Shown here one piece after another: positions 30,385 through 39,978 of a DNA stretch of 50,110 nt; positions within the stretch are counted from its first letter, which is position 1; every line of letters starts with the position of its first letter. The DNA lies in assembly GCF_016598475.1 (NCBI RefSeq), contig NZ_JAEMUX010000066.1, forward strand, positions 1 to 50,110, given 5' to 3'. The notes under the pieces were generated by a model that had not been told where the DNA came from, made no database searches, and saw only the letters and a list, made by a program, of their open reading frames with translations. Made by a program: the position numbers and the translations under genes. Source of the stretch: Streptomyces adelaidensis. Its GTDB lineage: Bacteria > Actinomycetota > Actinomycetes > Streptomycetales > Streptomycetaceae.

Positions 30385-30416
30385 GGGAGGGGCCCGTCGT
30401 ACGGCGGGCCCCTCCC
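30385..30416. terminator. Bidirectional terminator hairpin
   Basis: GGGAGGGGCCCG (30385-30396) pairs perfectly with CGGGCCCCTCCC (30405-30416) around an 8-base loop, between the LuxR-type gene and the convergent lipoprotein gene. Confidence 0.7.
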
Positions 30417-30518
30417 CACGCCGGCGATACGCCCGCGATACGCCCGCAATCCAGGACGGCGCCGGGCGGTCTCGCGACGTCTCATGGGGAGGTGTTCCCC
30501 AGGGCACTGCCCCAAAGG

Positions 30519-31361
30519 TCAGCGGCCGGCACGGGTCCCCCCGGACGGTGAGGCCTCCGAGGGCGGCCTCTTTTCCGGCTCCCTCTTCCCCGGCTCCCTC
30601 TTCCCCGGCTCCTTGTCGAGGAGGGCCTTCAGGCGTTGCGCACCCGCTCGCGCCGCCTCCCTGGTGGCGGCGTCGTCGATGCCGTAGAGGCCGCCGTGGG
30701 TGAGGAGGGCGGCGGTGTCGCCCACGCGTACGGTGGCGAGGTCGAGGGTGAGGGCGCCGTCCTCGCCGTCGACGTCATGGCTGACGGTCAGCCGCAGCCC
30801 CTGCCGTGCGTCGCCGATGCCGCCGGGGAGCTCGACGGGGACGACCTCGGCCGCGTGCTCCTCTCCCTGGACGCCGGTGATCGTGAACTCCCGGCATTTG
30901 TCGGCGAGTTGACCGAAGTGGTCGAAGCGGGCGTCGACGTCGGCCTTGTCGTACACGCCGACCTGGTAGCGCAGCTGGGCGCCGTACTCGTCGTCGTCGA
31001 AGCCGGTGACGGCCGTGCCGCCCTTGGGTTCGCCGAGCAGGTCCTCGGCGTACACCGCGTCGAGGAGTTCCTGACACTCGGGGAGGTCGGTGCGGCCCTT
31101 GAGGAGGCCGTCCCGCCAGGTCGCCGCGCCCTGCGTGCCGGACCAGGCGCCGCCGAGGTCCCCCTGACGGAGCAGCGCGCTCCTGGCCCGGGCGTCGGTG
31201 AGGGCGGGCGTGGGCGAGGCGTGGGCCGTGGTCTCCTCCACGACGGCGGCCTCGGGGAAGCCGCGCGGGCGCCCGGGATCCTCCACCGCACAGGCCGCCG
31301 CCGCCCCCGCGAGCAGCCCGACGCCCACGACCCGAGCGAGAACACGGTACGGACGACACAT
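30519..31361 (-). CDS. Putative lipoprotein with a charged C-terminal repeat
   Basis: 280 residues from the ATG at 31359-31361, preceded by GGGAGG. The signal peptide LARVVGVGLLAGAAAAC gives a lipobox AAAC at about 24. The body includes RARSALLRQGDLGGAWSGTQ, a paired-cysteine region (LPECQELLDAVYAEDL with DKCREFTITGVQGEEH) and VGDTAALLTHGGLYGIDDAA. This is the layout of sensor-type lipoproteins seen in actinobacteria (PknH-sensor-like fold possible). The last 30 residues are low-complexity EPGKREPGKREPEKR. Divergent from the cupin gene. Confidence 0.65.
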   Translation of the reverse strand: MCRPYRVLARVVGVGLLAGAAAACAVEDPGRPRGFPEAAVVEETTAHASPTPALTDARARSALLRQGDLGGAWSGTQGAATWRDGLLKGRTDLPECQELLDAVYAEDLLGEPKGGTAVTGFDDDEYGAQLRYQVGVYDKADVDARFDHFGQLADKCREFTITGVQGEEHAAEVVPVELPGGIGDARQGLRLTVSHDVDGEDGALTLDLATVRVGDTAALLTHGGLYGIDDAATREAARAGAQRLKALLDKEPGKREPGKREPEKRPPSEASPSGGTRAGR

Positions 31362-31576
31362 GGTGGAGCCTCCCGAGAGCACGACGTTTCCGCTCCTACG
31401 CCAGCACAACCCGGGGCCGGCCACCAGCGCACACGGGCGTACGGGCGACCGGCTCCCCCATACGGCGCCGCCCGCGCCCCACGCCGGTGCACCTCGCACC
31501 CCCTCCACCCCGGTCGCCCCTTTCACCACCCCTTGCGCACTTTCGGCGGGAATATGCGCCATGGTCGGCTGTCGCC

Positions 31577-32041
31577 ATGGAGATCGAACTGGAACCGACC
31601 GAGTCGGAACGAACCCGTCCGGAACGAACCGAGCCGCAGCGGACCAGGGAAGCCCGGGAATGTGTCGTCGTCCGCGCCGGGGGCTACGACGGGCGTCAGG
31701 GCGGTGCCTTCGCGGCGGGGATCAGCATGCAGACGGCGGGGGCGCGCGCACTGTGCCTGCACCGGCTGCGGCTGCCGCCCGGCACCCGGGGACGGCCGCA
31801 CATCCACCGCGGCCATGAGTCCGCGACCTACATCGCCGCCGGAGCGGTCGAGGTCTGGCACGGGCCCGGCCTGGCCTTCCACCTGGTCCTGACCGCCGGT
31901 GACTACATCTACATCCCGCCGGACACGCCCCACCTGCCCGTCAACTCCGGCCCCGACGAGCAGGAGGGCGTCCATCTCATCGAGCTGCCGGCCCACCTGA
32001 CCGACTCGGTCGGCCCCATCCCGGTGGCCGCACCGGCCTGA
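31577..32041 (+). CDS. Single-domain cupin protein
   Basis: 154 residues from ATG 31577. After a charged N-terminus (about 30 residues, Glu/Arg/Thr-rich) come both cupin motifs: GRPHIHRGHESATYIAAGAV (HxH, Glu) and GDYIYIPPDTPHLPVN (PxxxPH, Asn). The two His of the first motif, the Glu and the second-motif His make a complete metal site. Cupins of this size include dioxygenases, isomerases and binding proteins; the substrate cannot be deduced. It has no operon partner. Confidence 0.78.
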   Translation: MEIELEPTESERTRPERTEPQRTREARECVVVRAGGYDGRQGGAFAAGISMQTAGARALCLHRLRLPPGTRGRPHIHRGHESATYIAAGAVEVWHGPGLAFHLVLTAGDYIYIPPDTPHLPVNSGPDEQEGVHLIELPAHLTDSVGPIPVAAPA

Positions 32042-32060
32042 ACGCGCCGTGATCGCAAGG

Positions 32061-32087
32061 GACTTGGCGGACTTGGCGGACTTGGCG
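32061..32087 (+). repeat. Three 9-bp tandem repeats
   Basis: GACTTGGCG repeated three times exactly, immediately before the stop codon of the minus-strand gene at 32089. Confidence 0.75.
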
Positions 32088-32088
32088 G

Positions 32089-32941
<853 letters not shown>

Positions 32942-32952
<11 letters not shown>

Positions 32953-33445
32953 GGCCGCCCTCCCTCTCACCCTCGCCGGGGGCCAGTTCGCGCGCCAGCG
33001 CCGCCCGGCCACGGGACAGCCGGGCCTTGACGGTACCCACGGGCGCACCGGTCTCGGAGGCTACCTGCTCGACACTCAAGTCGCACAGATGGTGCAGAAC
33101 CACCGCCATGCGCTGTGGCTCCGGGAGCCTGCGCAACGCGTCGACGAGCATCGCGCGCTGCGGATCGGGTCCCGGCGTGTGCTCCGGGGGCGGGGTGCGG
33201 CGCACCAGCTCCAGCCAGCGGCGCGCCCGGCGCCAGCGGCTCACCGCGAGCCGCATCGCCACGGTCCGGATCCAGGCCTCCGGCGCCCCCTCCGCGAGGA
33301 AGTCCCGCCGCCGGTCCCAGGCCCGTACGAAGGCCTCCTGCACCACGTCCTGCGCCTCGCCGTGGTCCCCCGTGAAGGCGTAGAGCTGGCCGGTGAGCCG
33401 GGGGAAAGCGGCGGCGTAGAACGCGTCGAACTCTTCCTCCGTCAT
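32942..33445 (-). CDS. SigE-family (SigM-like) ECF RNA polymerase sigma factor
   Basis: 167 residues from the ATG at 33443-33445; an ATG at 33481 is in frame. Region 2 is EEFDAFYAAAFPRLTGQLYA to QEAFVRAWDRRRDF, and region 4 is ALRRLPEPQRMAVVLHHLCD with the HTH SVEQVASETGAPVGTVKARL. This is the SigE-family ECF class of actinobacteria. It overlaps its membrane partner gene by 11 bases and is divergent from an L,D-transpeptidase gene, the likely target, in a 113-base gap. A second sigma-partner pair of the same class lies at 35385-36718. Confidence 0.85.
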
Positions 33446-33558
33446 GCCCCTGCCGTTGTCCGAATTCCCTTGTACCGCCATGCAACCCGGTCGCCCCCGT
33501 CGTGCGTACAGGTCCCGTACGTACGTCGGACATCGAAACACATCGCTGGGGGAAGACC

Positions 33559-34569
33559 ATGAACGCGAGGAGAAGAACCACAAGAACGAGGGCCGGGGGG
33601 CTCGTCCGGGTGCTCGCCGCCGCGGCCGCGTGCACGTTCACGCTCGCGCTCGCGCTCGCCGGCTGTTCGGGGAGCGGGGAAGGGGTGCGGGTCGAGGGGC
33701 CGAGCGGGATTCCGCGCGCTCAGGCCGAGGCCGACGCCAAGACAGAGGCCGATGTCGACGCCGACGCCGCCGCCGACGCCGTGGACGTGGACGTGAAGCC
33801 GCGCCCCACGCCGCTGAAGACCCTGGCCGGGGCCCGCGTCAACATCGCCGAAGGGCAGACCGTGGGGGTCGGCATGCCCATATCCGTGACCCTGGAGCGG
33901 CCCGTCCCGGTGGCCGACCGAGCTGAGTTCGAGCGGCAGTTGAAGGTCGGCACGGACCCCGGGACCGAGGGCTCCTGGAGCTGGGTCAAGGACCGCGCCC
34001 TCGCCGACGGACAGCGCGTCGACTTCCGTCCGCGCGCCTACTGGAAGCCCGGTACGAAGGTCACCGTCCAGGCCGGCGCGGGCATCACCCGGCACTTCAC
34101 GATCGGCCGCTCGCTGATCGCCACGGTCGACGTGCGCGAGCACACCATGACCGTGGTGAAGGACGGCTCGACCCAGCGCGTCCCGATCACCGCCGGCGCG
34201 CCCGGCATGGACACCTGGAACGGCACGATGGTCGTCTCCGACAAGCAGCCCAGGGTGTTCATGGACTCCCGCTCGGTCGGCTACGGCGACTCGTACGCCG
34301 ACTGGTACTCGTACGCCGTCCATCTGACCGCCTCCGGCACCTACCTCCACCAGAACCCCAAGGCCAACACGTACGCGGGCCGACAGAACGTCACCCATGG
34401 GTGCGTCGGCCTCGCGGACGACGGGACGGCGAAACGGTTCTACGACCAGGTCATCGCAGGGGACGTGGTGAAGGTCGTCGGGTCCGAGGAGACCGTGGCC
34501 GTGGGGAACGGGTACGGCGACTGGAACCTCGGCTGGAAGCGGTGGGTGGCGGGCAGCGCGCTGCGGTGA
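33559..34569 (+). CDS. L,D-transpeptidase lipoprotein (peptidoglycan 3-3 cross-linking)
   Basis: 336 residues from ATG 33559. The lipoprotein signal ends LALAGCSGSG. An Asp/Ala-rich linker (about 50-85) leads to an Ig-like domain (GMPISVTLERPVPVADRAEF) and then the YkuD catalytic domain: SLIATVDVREHTMTVVKDGS, TYLHQNPKANTYAGRQNVTH and GCVGL. The catalytic Cys282 lies in THGCVGL with the His at 280. The protein makes 3-3 cross-links in peptidoglycan outside the membrane. Its position opposite the sigma factor suggests it is controlled by it. Confidence 0.9.
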   Translation: MNARRRTTRTRAGGLVRVLAAAAACTFTLALALAGCSGSGEGVRVEGPSGIPRAQAEADAKTEADVDADAAADAVDVDVKPRPTPLKTLAGARVNIAEGQTVGVGMPISVTLERPVPVADRAEFERQLKVGTDPGTEGSWSWVKDRALADGQRVDFRPRAYWKPGTKVTVQAGAGITRHFTIGRSLIATVDVREHTMTVVKDGSTQRVPITAGAPGMDTWNGTMVVSDKQPRVFMDSRSVGYGDSYADWYSYAVHLTASGTYLHQNPKANTYAGRQNVTHGCVGLADDGTAKRFYDQVIAGDVVKVVGSEETVAVGNGYGDWNLGWKRWVAGSALR

Positions 34570-34677
34570 TCACCCACGAGGAAGCCGGAAAAAGTCGGCG
34601 GCCGGTGTCATCCATCCGGTACGCCGCCCGCGTTCTCAGGAGTGTCAGACCAACACACCTACGGGGGTAGTCCGTTC

Positions 34678-35289
34678 ATGAACAACGCACGGATACACAA
34701 GTACGTCGCCGTCGCAGCGCTGACCACGCTGCTGGCGGGGGTGCCGACGATGTCGTACGCCGTCTCGCGGGGGGAGACGGCGCACGGCGTCAAGGCAGCG
34801 GCGGTGGGGGCTGAGGCAGAGGTGGCGGCAGCAGAGGTGGCGGCTGTGGCCAGGAAGGCGCCGACGCCGCGCATCGTCGCGCCCGGTCAGCACGTCGTCG
34901 CCGCGCCCGGCTTCGAGCTGTGGCTCACGGCCGAGGGCAAGCACTGGGTGGATCCGGACCTGCCCGGCGACGAGCAGTTCCGGAGCGTGGTCGACGGCAA
35001 CATCGACCCGACCCGGCCGGGGGTGTCGCTCCAGGCGAGCGGCTTCGAGGGGCGCTACTACCTCTCCGGCCTCTACTACGGCGGCAAGGGCACCGCCTCC
35101 CGCGTGGAGATCCGCACCAGCACGGGCACGGTCCGCGGCAAGCTCATCGAGCTGGCCGGGAAGCCGGGCTGGGGCGTCTGGTACGCCACCACGCCGCTGC
35201 CCGCGGGGGACACCGGCGAGGACTTCCTCCGCGAGGTCACCGTCCACGACACCAAGGGCCGCGTCTACGCCGAGCTGCCGTTGCGATGA
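34678..35289 (+). CDS. Secreted protein with a domain shared with a sigma-factor partner
   Basis: 203 residues from ATG 34678. It has a signal peptide (HKYVAVAALTTLLAGVPTMS YA), a short Ala/Glu/Val-rich stretch, then from about residue 65 a domain with FELWLTAEGKHWVDPDLPGD, EQFRSVVDGNIDPTRPGVSL and YYLSGLYYGGKGTASRVEIR. The same domain, with nearly identical key residues, forms the extracellular part of the protein at 35954-36718. It may be a secreted decoy, ligand or partner of that sensor. It lies between the transpeptidase and the second sigma gene and ends at a strong terminator. No family name known to me. Confidence 0.7.
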   Translation: MNNARIHKYVAVAALTTLLAGVPTMSYAVSRGETAHGVKAAAVGAEAEVAAAEVAAVARKAPTPRIVAPGQHVVAAPGFELWLTAEGKHWVDPDLPGDEQFRSVVDGNIDPTRPGVSLQASGFEGRYYLSGLYYGGKGTASRVEIRTSTGTVRGKLIELAGKPGWGVWYATTPLPAGDTGEDFLREVTVHDTKGRVYAELPLR

Positions 35290-35295
35290 AGTGCT

Positions 35296-35334
35296 CGTGC
35301 GGGTGGGGGAGTTGATCACTCCCCCACCCGCACG
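35296..35334. terminator. Terminator after the secreted protein gene
   Basis: A 17-bp perfect stem (CGTGCGGGTGGGGGAGT at 35296-35312, complement at 35318-35334) with the loop TGATC, 7 bases after the stop codon. Three CCCGTT hexamers follow at about 35344-35365. Confidence 0.75.
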
Positions 35335-35384
35335 GCACGCTCCCCCGTTCCCGTTCCCGTTCCCGAGCCCGAGGACCGTCGTCC

Positions 35385-35957
35385 GTGCCGCACGAGAATC
35401 CCGGATCACCAGAGGCCGGCGACTTCGCCGCGTACGCCACCGCGGCCTGGCCCCGCCTGGTGCGGACCGCGCACATGCTGACCGGGGACTTCCACGAGGC
35501 CGAGGACCTCGTACAGACCACGCTGGCGAAGGTGTACGCCCGCTGGCGGCGCATACCGCGCGACGACGTCGACTTCTACGTACGGCGCTCGCTGGTCAAC
35601 AACAACATCAGCCGCGTACGGAAGAGACGCGTGGCCCATCTGCTGACGCCGTTCCTGCCGGAGCGGGTGCACGAGCGGCAGGCCGGGCACGCCGGGTCCG
35701 TCGCCCAACGGGCCGCCGTCACCCAGGCGTTGGCCGCGCTGTCGGCGCGGCAGCGGTCCGTGCTGGTGCTCCGTTTCTGGGAGGACCTGAGCGAGAGCGA
35801 GATCGCCGATCTGCTCGGCTGCTCGCTAGGCACCGTCAAGACCCATGTCCGGCGCGGCCTGACGGCCCTGCGCGCACACCCCGTGTTCGACCACGGTTCT
35901 CCCTCTCGCCCGTTCACCCCGGCGCCCCCCTCGCCCGTCCCCGGAGCCCGCCCATGA
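35385..35957 (+). CDS. SigE-family ECF RNA polymerase sigma factor
   Basis: 190 residues from GTG 35385. Region 2: DFAAYATAAWPRLVRTAHML, TGDFHEAEDLVQTTLAKVYA and RWRRIPRDDVDFYVRRSLVN. Region 4: ALSARQRSVLVLRFWEDLSE then SEIADLLGCSLGTVKTHVRR. Sequence and length place it in the SigE-family (SigM-type) ECF group. It ends in a Pro/Ser tail and overlaps its membrane partner (ATGA), so the two are translationally coupled. It is distinct from the sigma factor at 32942-33445, with about a third of residues shared. Confidence 0.87.
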   Translation: MPHENPGSPEAGDFAAYATAAWPRLVRTAHMLTGDFHEAEDLVQTTLAKVYARWRRIPRDDVDFYVRRSLVNNNISRVRKRRVAHLLTPFLPERVHERQAGHAGSVAQRAAVTQALAALSARQRSVLVLRFWEDLSESEIADLLGCSLGTVKTHVRRGLTALRAHPVFDHGSPSRPFTPAPPSPVPGARP

Positions 35958-36718
35958 ACCACCCGACCGGAACCGGTGAACAGGACATCGCGGGGCAGCG
36001 GCTGCGCGAGGTGTTCGCCGACGCCGCGTACGACTTCGCGCCGCCGCCGGTACCGCTGGAGGCGATCGAGCGCGACGGCCGCAGGCGCAGGGCGCGCCGC
36101 CGGGCCGCCGTGCTGAGCACCGGCTGCGGACTGCTGCTGCTGCCGCTCGTGGTGCTGGCCTTCCGCCCCGACGGGCCCTCCTCGTCCGTCCGGCCGATGG
36201 CACCGCCGAGCCCGAGCGGCACCCCCTCCTCCACCCCGTCCCCGTCCCCGCCCGCCGGGAAGGTGCGGGTCCTCTCGCCGGGCGAGCGGGTGAGTGTCGA
36301 GGGCGGGACGGAGCTGTGGCTGACGACGGAGGGCAAGCACTGGCAGGATCCGCCCCCGGAGCCGGGCGTGGCCGGCATGCAGGAGTTCCGCAGCGTGGTC
36401 GACGGCAACCTCGACACCGGCGAACCGGGCATCACGATGCAGGGCTCGGGCTCCGCCGCCGACGGCTACGTCCTCCACGGTCTCTTCTACGGCGTCCACT
36501 CCGCCGCCACCCGGGTCGAGGCGACGACCTTCGACGGCGAGACCGTCAACGGCACGGTCCTGCGTCTGAAGGGCAACACCAGCTGGGGTGTCTACTCCGT
36601 CTTCGTGAAGGTCCCCGAGGAACTCGCGCGCTCCCTCGACTTCAGGGACCCCGTTCACCAGGTCACGGTCTACGACGCCGCCGACAGGGTGATCGCGGAG
36701 ATGGACTTCAGCCTGTGA
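35954..36718 (+). CDS. Membrane partner (likely anti-sigma factor) of the second SigE-family sigma
   Basis: 254 residues from ATG 35954, overlapping the sigma stop. The cytoplasmic N-terminal 55 residues (QRLREVFADAAYDFAPPPVP, then an Arg-rich segment) precede one transmembrane helix (AAVLSTGCGLLLLPLVVLAF). A Pro/Ser-rich linker follows, then an extracellular domain with ELWLTTEGKHWQDPPPEPGV, QEFRSVVDGNLDTGEPGITM, VLHGLFYGVHSAATRVEATT and TSWGVYSVFVKVPEE. That domain is homologous to the secreted protein at 34678-35289. A sensor/anti-sigma role is inference from gene order and topology. Confidence 0.75.
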   Translation: MNHPTGTGEQDIAGQRLREVFADAAYDFAPPPVPLEAIERDGRRRRARRRAAVLSTGCGLLLLPLVVLAFRPDGPSSSVRPMAPPSPSGTPSSTPSPSPPAGKVRVLSPGERVSVEGGTELWLTTEGKHWQDPPPEPGVAGMQEFRSVVDGNLDTGEPGITMQGSGSAADGYVLHGLFYGVHSAATRVEATTFDGETVNGTVLRLKGNTSWGVYSVFVKVPEELARSLDFRDPVHQVTVYDAADRVIAEMDFSL

Positions 36719-36723
36719 CGCCC

Positions 36724-37476
36724 TCACCTCTTCTCGTACGGGTTCTCCGGCTGGGCCACCCGCTTCACCGACCCGGCGTCCAGTACGGGGGGCCAGGCCT
36801 TCTCCGAGCCCAATGCGCCCTCGGGGTGCCAGGTGCCGGTGACGGTGATCCAGGCGTCGGCGGTCGGGGCGTCGGCGTCCCTGATCTCGACCTTGTACGG
36901 GCTGGCGTCGGCCGCGCAGCAGGAGACGAGGAGGCGGGTGAGGTACCAGGTGCCGTCGTCCCCGTGCGTGACGAAGCCGGTCATCCGGACCGTACGGCCC
37001 TTCAGTGACCGCTTGCTGTCGTAGATCGCGCGGGACGAGAACTCGCCGAGGGTCAGCTCGACCGGGTCCCCCTTCGCCAGCGCGGGGAACGTGCCGACGC
37101 CGCGCGCCGCGTACTCGGCGGCCTCCCGGTCCGCGCTGTACGAGCCGAGCGCCGGGGGCGGGAAGAGCAGCAGGACGAGCGCGGGCACGGCGAGCAGCCA
37201 GGCGACGCGGGGGCCGCCGGGGCCGTGCGCGTGGTCCTCGTCGGCTTCGTCGGCTTCGTCGGCCTCGTCGGCCTCGTCGGCCCGGAGTGTCCGCACCCCG
37301 GCGACCACCCCCAGCACCACCAGCACCACACCGGACACGATCAGGAACGGCCTGAGCCCCGGCTGCACGTACCGCAGATACAGCTCGCTGAAGAGGGAGA
37401 TGCGCAGGACGGCGGCGCCGGAGAGGAGCAGGAGGACGGTGGGGCCGTACGCCCGCGACGGCTTCGTGGGCCTCAC
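36724..37476 (-). CDS. TIGR03943-family permease-associated membrane protein
   Basis: 250 residues from GTG 37474-37476. Two hydrophobic segments in the first 70 residues (LLLLSGAAVLRISLFSELYL and FLIVSGVVLVVLGVVAGVRT), an acidic tandem EADEADEADEADED with nearby His, another transmembrane helix (VAWLLAVPALVLLLFPPPAL), then a soluble DUF1980-like domain (KGRTVRMTGFVTHGDDGTWY, LTRLLVSCCAADASPYKVEI). TIGR03943/DUF1980 proteins are encoded next to UPF0718 permeases, as here. Their substrate is unclear, though metal linkage has been proposed. The GTG overlaps the permease stop. Confidence 0.82.
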   Translation of the reverse strand: MRPTKPSRAYGPTVLLLLSGAAVLRISLFSELYLRYVQPGLRPFLIVSGVVLVVLGVVAGVRTLRADEADEADEADEADEDHAHGPGGPRVAWLLAVPALVLLLFPPPALGSYSADREAAEYAARGVGTFPALAKGDPVELTLGEFSSRAIYDSKRSLKGRTVRMTGFVTHGDDGTWYLTRLLVSCCAADASPYKVEIRDADAPTADAWITVTGTWHPEGALGSEKAWPPVLDAGSVKRVAQPENPYEKR

Positions 37477-38499
37477 AGCAGCCACCACCCCACGAGCGCA
37501 CTGCTCGTCACGGCCACCACCCAGGTCACGGCGGAGAAGCGGATCGCGAACGCGCGTCCGAAGGTCCCCGCCTGGAGTGCGATGAGTTTCAGGTCGACCA
37601 TCGGGCCCACCACCATGAACGCCAGTCGCGCGGTCGGCGAGAAGCCGCTGAGCGACGCGGCGACGAACGCGTCGGCCTCGCTGCACACGCACAGGACGAC
37701 GGCGAGGGCGGCGAGGAGGAGGACGGACAGCCAGACGGAGCCGGTGAAGACGTCCAGGAGGGAGCGCGGTACGACGATGTTGAACGTGGCCGCCGCGGCC
37801 GCGCCGACGACGAGGAAGCCGCCCGCGTGCAGGAAGTCGTGCTGGAGGCCGGCGGCGAAAGGCGCCCCAGCCGCCTTTCGCCTCGCTCGCCCCCGTACCC
37901 CGCTTCGGCAGCCGCAGCCACTCGTCCCGCCCGAACCGCACCCACAGCCAGCCCATCACCACGGCCGTGGTGAGGGAGGCGACGAGCCGGCCGAGGACCA
38001 TCAGCGGCTGGCCGGGGAAGGCGACGGAGGTGGCGACCAGGACCACCGGGTTGATCGCGGGGGCGGACAGGAGGAAGGCGAGGGCGGCGGCCGGGGCGAC
38101 TCCGCGCCGCATCAGGCTCCCGGCCACCGGCACGGACGCGCACTCGCAGCCGGGCAGTACGACACCGGCCGCGCCCGCGACGGGGACGGCGAGCGCCGGG
38201 TTGCGCGGCAGCAGCCGGCTGAAGACCCGCGCCGGTACGAAGGCGCCGATCGCCGCCGACACGAGCGTGCCGAGGAGCAGGAAGGGTACGCCCTGGACGA
38301 CGACCGCCGTGAAGACGGTCCACCAGGCGGCCATGGCGGGCGTCGCGAGGTCGAGCGCGAGCACCGGGCCGAGGACGGAGGCGACGGTCGCGATGGCGAT
38401 GAGGGCGGTCCCGCCGAGGACGGCGTGGAGGAGCACGCGCACGACGAGCCGTACGCCGTCGACGACGCTCCTGGCTCTGCCCTTCCGCGCGCTCTCCAC
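37473..38499 (-). pseudogene. UPF0718 (YraQ-type) permease, frameshifted
   Basis: From GTG 38497-38499 the product has VLLHAVLGGTALIAIATVAS, GVPFLLLGTLVSAAIGAFVP, the conserved VVLPGCECASVPVAGSLMRR and LAFLLSAPAINPVVLVATSV. Near 37865-37868 (a run of four C on the plus strand) the frame shifts. In the new frame the family sequence continues as LQHDFLHAGGFLVVGAAAAA, FTGSVWLSVLLLAALAVVLC, VCSEADAFVAASLSGFSPTA and VTWVVAVTSSALVGWWLL to the stop at 37473. Removing one base restores a full-length permease of about 340 residues. It may be a sequencing error, a recent mutation or, less likely, programmed frameshifting. Confidence 0.8.
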
Positions 38500-38543
38500 G
38501 TGCGGGAGGCTGGCCAGCGGGGCTGTGCGCGGCCCCGGAACCG

Positions 38544-39896
38544 TCAAAGAGGCGGCTGTGCGGGCGCCGGTCCGAGTGTGGTGGTACCGGGGGCGGTGCG
38601 GTGGCCGAGGCCGGTGCGGTACGCGTCGAGCGCGGCCTCCACGCGGCCGCCCCTGCGGTACAGGTCCCCCAGCAGCCGGCACAGATCGGCCAGGTCACCG
38701 GCGGCCCCCGCCCGCTCCAGCAGACTCAGCGCCCGTACATAGTGTTCCTCGGCGGCGTCCGGGTCGCGGGCGTCCTCGGCGATGATGCCGAGGAGGCGGT
38801 GGGCGGCGGCGGAGTGCAGGGCACCGCGTTCGGAGTTGAGGTCGCTGAGGACCTCGCGGAGCAGCTCGGCGGCCTCGTCGGACTTGCCCCGGCGGTGCAG
38901 GACGTCGGCGAGTTCGACGGCGACCTGGCTGGTGTAGAGGACGGCGCGCTTGGCGGAGAGCATGCGGCGGGCCTCGCGCAGCTCCTCCTCGGCGCGTTCG
39001 TAGTCGCCGTTCTGGGCGTGGAGGTAGCCGCGCATCCAGTGGCAGTTGGCCAGCTCGGTACGGATCTGGAGCTGCCGGTACAGCTCGGAGGCCTTGGCGA
39101 GGGAGGCGTCGGCCTCGGCTGTCCGCCCCTCGGCGATCATCGTGCGGGCGACGGAGCGGTGCATACGGGCGACGAGGGCCGGGTCGCCGGACTGCGGGGC
39201 GAGGGCGAGGGCCAGCTCGGCGGCCTGCGCGGCGCGGGCATGGGCGCCCATGTCCATGTAGGGGGCGATGACCCCGGTGTAGAGGAGGAGCAGCGCGTCC
39301 GGGTCGTGCATGCCGGTGCGGTTCAGCTCGTCGAGCGTGGACTCGTAGAGGTAGCAGGAGTAGCGGAGTTCACCGGCGAGGTAGTGGGCGACCGCGCGGC
39401 CGCGCAGGGCGGGTACCCGGGCCGGCAGCGGGGCGTCCCCGAGCCGCTGTTCGGCCTGCTCGAAGCGGAGCTGGGCGTTCTCCAGATCCCCGGTCTCCAG
39501 GGCGCATTCGCCGAGCCCGAGCAGCGCGTCGGCCTGCTCGGCGATGAGCCCGTACTCCTCGGCCTCGGCCAGCACGACCGCGAACCCCTCGGCGGCGGCC
39601 TCCGTGGCGCCGATGGCGAGGGTGCGCTGCGCACCGGTCAGCCGCAGCCGCAGCTCGGTGGCCAAGCCGGCGGGGCGGCCGGTCGCCAGCTCCTCGTACC
39701 CGACGCCCAGCCGCTCGGCGATATGCCGCAGCGCGGGTTCGGAGGCCCGCACCCGCCCGGCCTCCAGGGTCGAGATGTACGCCGGGGTGTACACCGGTTC
39801 CGCCAACTGCCGCTGCGTGAGGCCCTGTTCCGCCCGCAGTCGCTGCACCCTGCGCCCGATGACTACGGGGTCGTCACGCTCGGCCATACCTGCCAT
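38544..39896 (-). CDS. XRE-TPR regulator (RRNPP-like architecture)
   Basis: 450 residues from the ATG at 39894-39896 (a second ATG three codons on is possible). The HTH at 10-70 reads VIGRRVQRLRAEQGLTQRQL and PAYISTLEAGRVRASEPALR. The rest is a TPR superhelix of about eight or nine repeats, for example LAEAEEYGLIAEQADALLGL, AQAAELALALAPQSGDPALV, YLHAQNGDYERAEEELREAR and LYRRGGRVEAALDAYRTGLG. HTH-TPR proteins include peptide-sensing RRNPP regulators of Firmicutes. A 32-residue signal-like peptide gene lies divergently upstream. The permease pair starts 44 bases downstream on the same strand and may be a target. Confidence 0.82.
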   Translation of the reverse strand: MAGMAERDDPVVIGRRVQRLRAEQGLTQRQLAEPVYTPAYISTLEAGRVRASEPALRHIAERLGVGYEELATGRPAGLATELRLRLTGAQRTLAIGATEAAAEGFAVVLAEAEEYGLIAEQADALLGLGECALETGDLENAQLRFEQAEQRLGDAPLPARVPALRGRAVAHYLAGELRYSCYLYESTLDELNRTGMHDPDALLLLYTGVIAPYMDMGAHARAAQAAELALALAPQSGDPALVARMHRSVARTMIAEGRTAEADASLAKASELYRQLQIRTELANCHWMRGYLHAQNGDYERAEEELREARRMLSAKRAVLYTSQVAVELADVLHRRGKSDEAAELLREVLSDLNSERGALHSAAAHRLLGIIAEDARDPDAAEEHYVRALSLLERAGAAGDLADLCRLLGDLYRRGGRVEAALDAYRTGLGHRTAPGTTTLGPAPAQPPL

Positions 39897-39912
39897 GACG
39901 TAAGCATGCCAG

Positions 39913-39978
39913 TAAGCCCGCTTATGCCAGCCGCTTTACCCCAACTCCCCAACGCACTCTTGCCGTTGGCAGGCCAAA
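39913..39978. promoter_or_regulatory. Two palindromes in the XRE-TPR/peptide gap
   Basis: TAAGCCCGCTTA (39913-39924) and TTGGCAGGCCAA (39967-39978) are perfect 5-bp-arm palindromes with 2-base spacers, between the divergent regulator and peptide genes. ATGCCAG also occurs twice (39906-39912, 39924-39930). Candidate operators. Confidence 0.45.

Noticed and set aside
30260..30416. A small RNA gene ending at the 30385-30416 terminator.
   Set aside because: AT-rich start and terminator fit, but no clear -35/-10 pair was found, so it is only noted as possible.
33446..33558. A shared ECF sigma promoter motif upstream of the transpeptidase and of the gene at 34678.
   Set aside because: GCAACCC and CATCCATCC with CGT-like -10 regions can be lined up, but the match is too loose to call from two examples.
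37473..38499. Programmed frameshifting in the permease.
   Set aside because: The site has a plain four-base run without a recognisable slippery heptamer or downstream pseudoknot; mutation or sequencing error is simpler.
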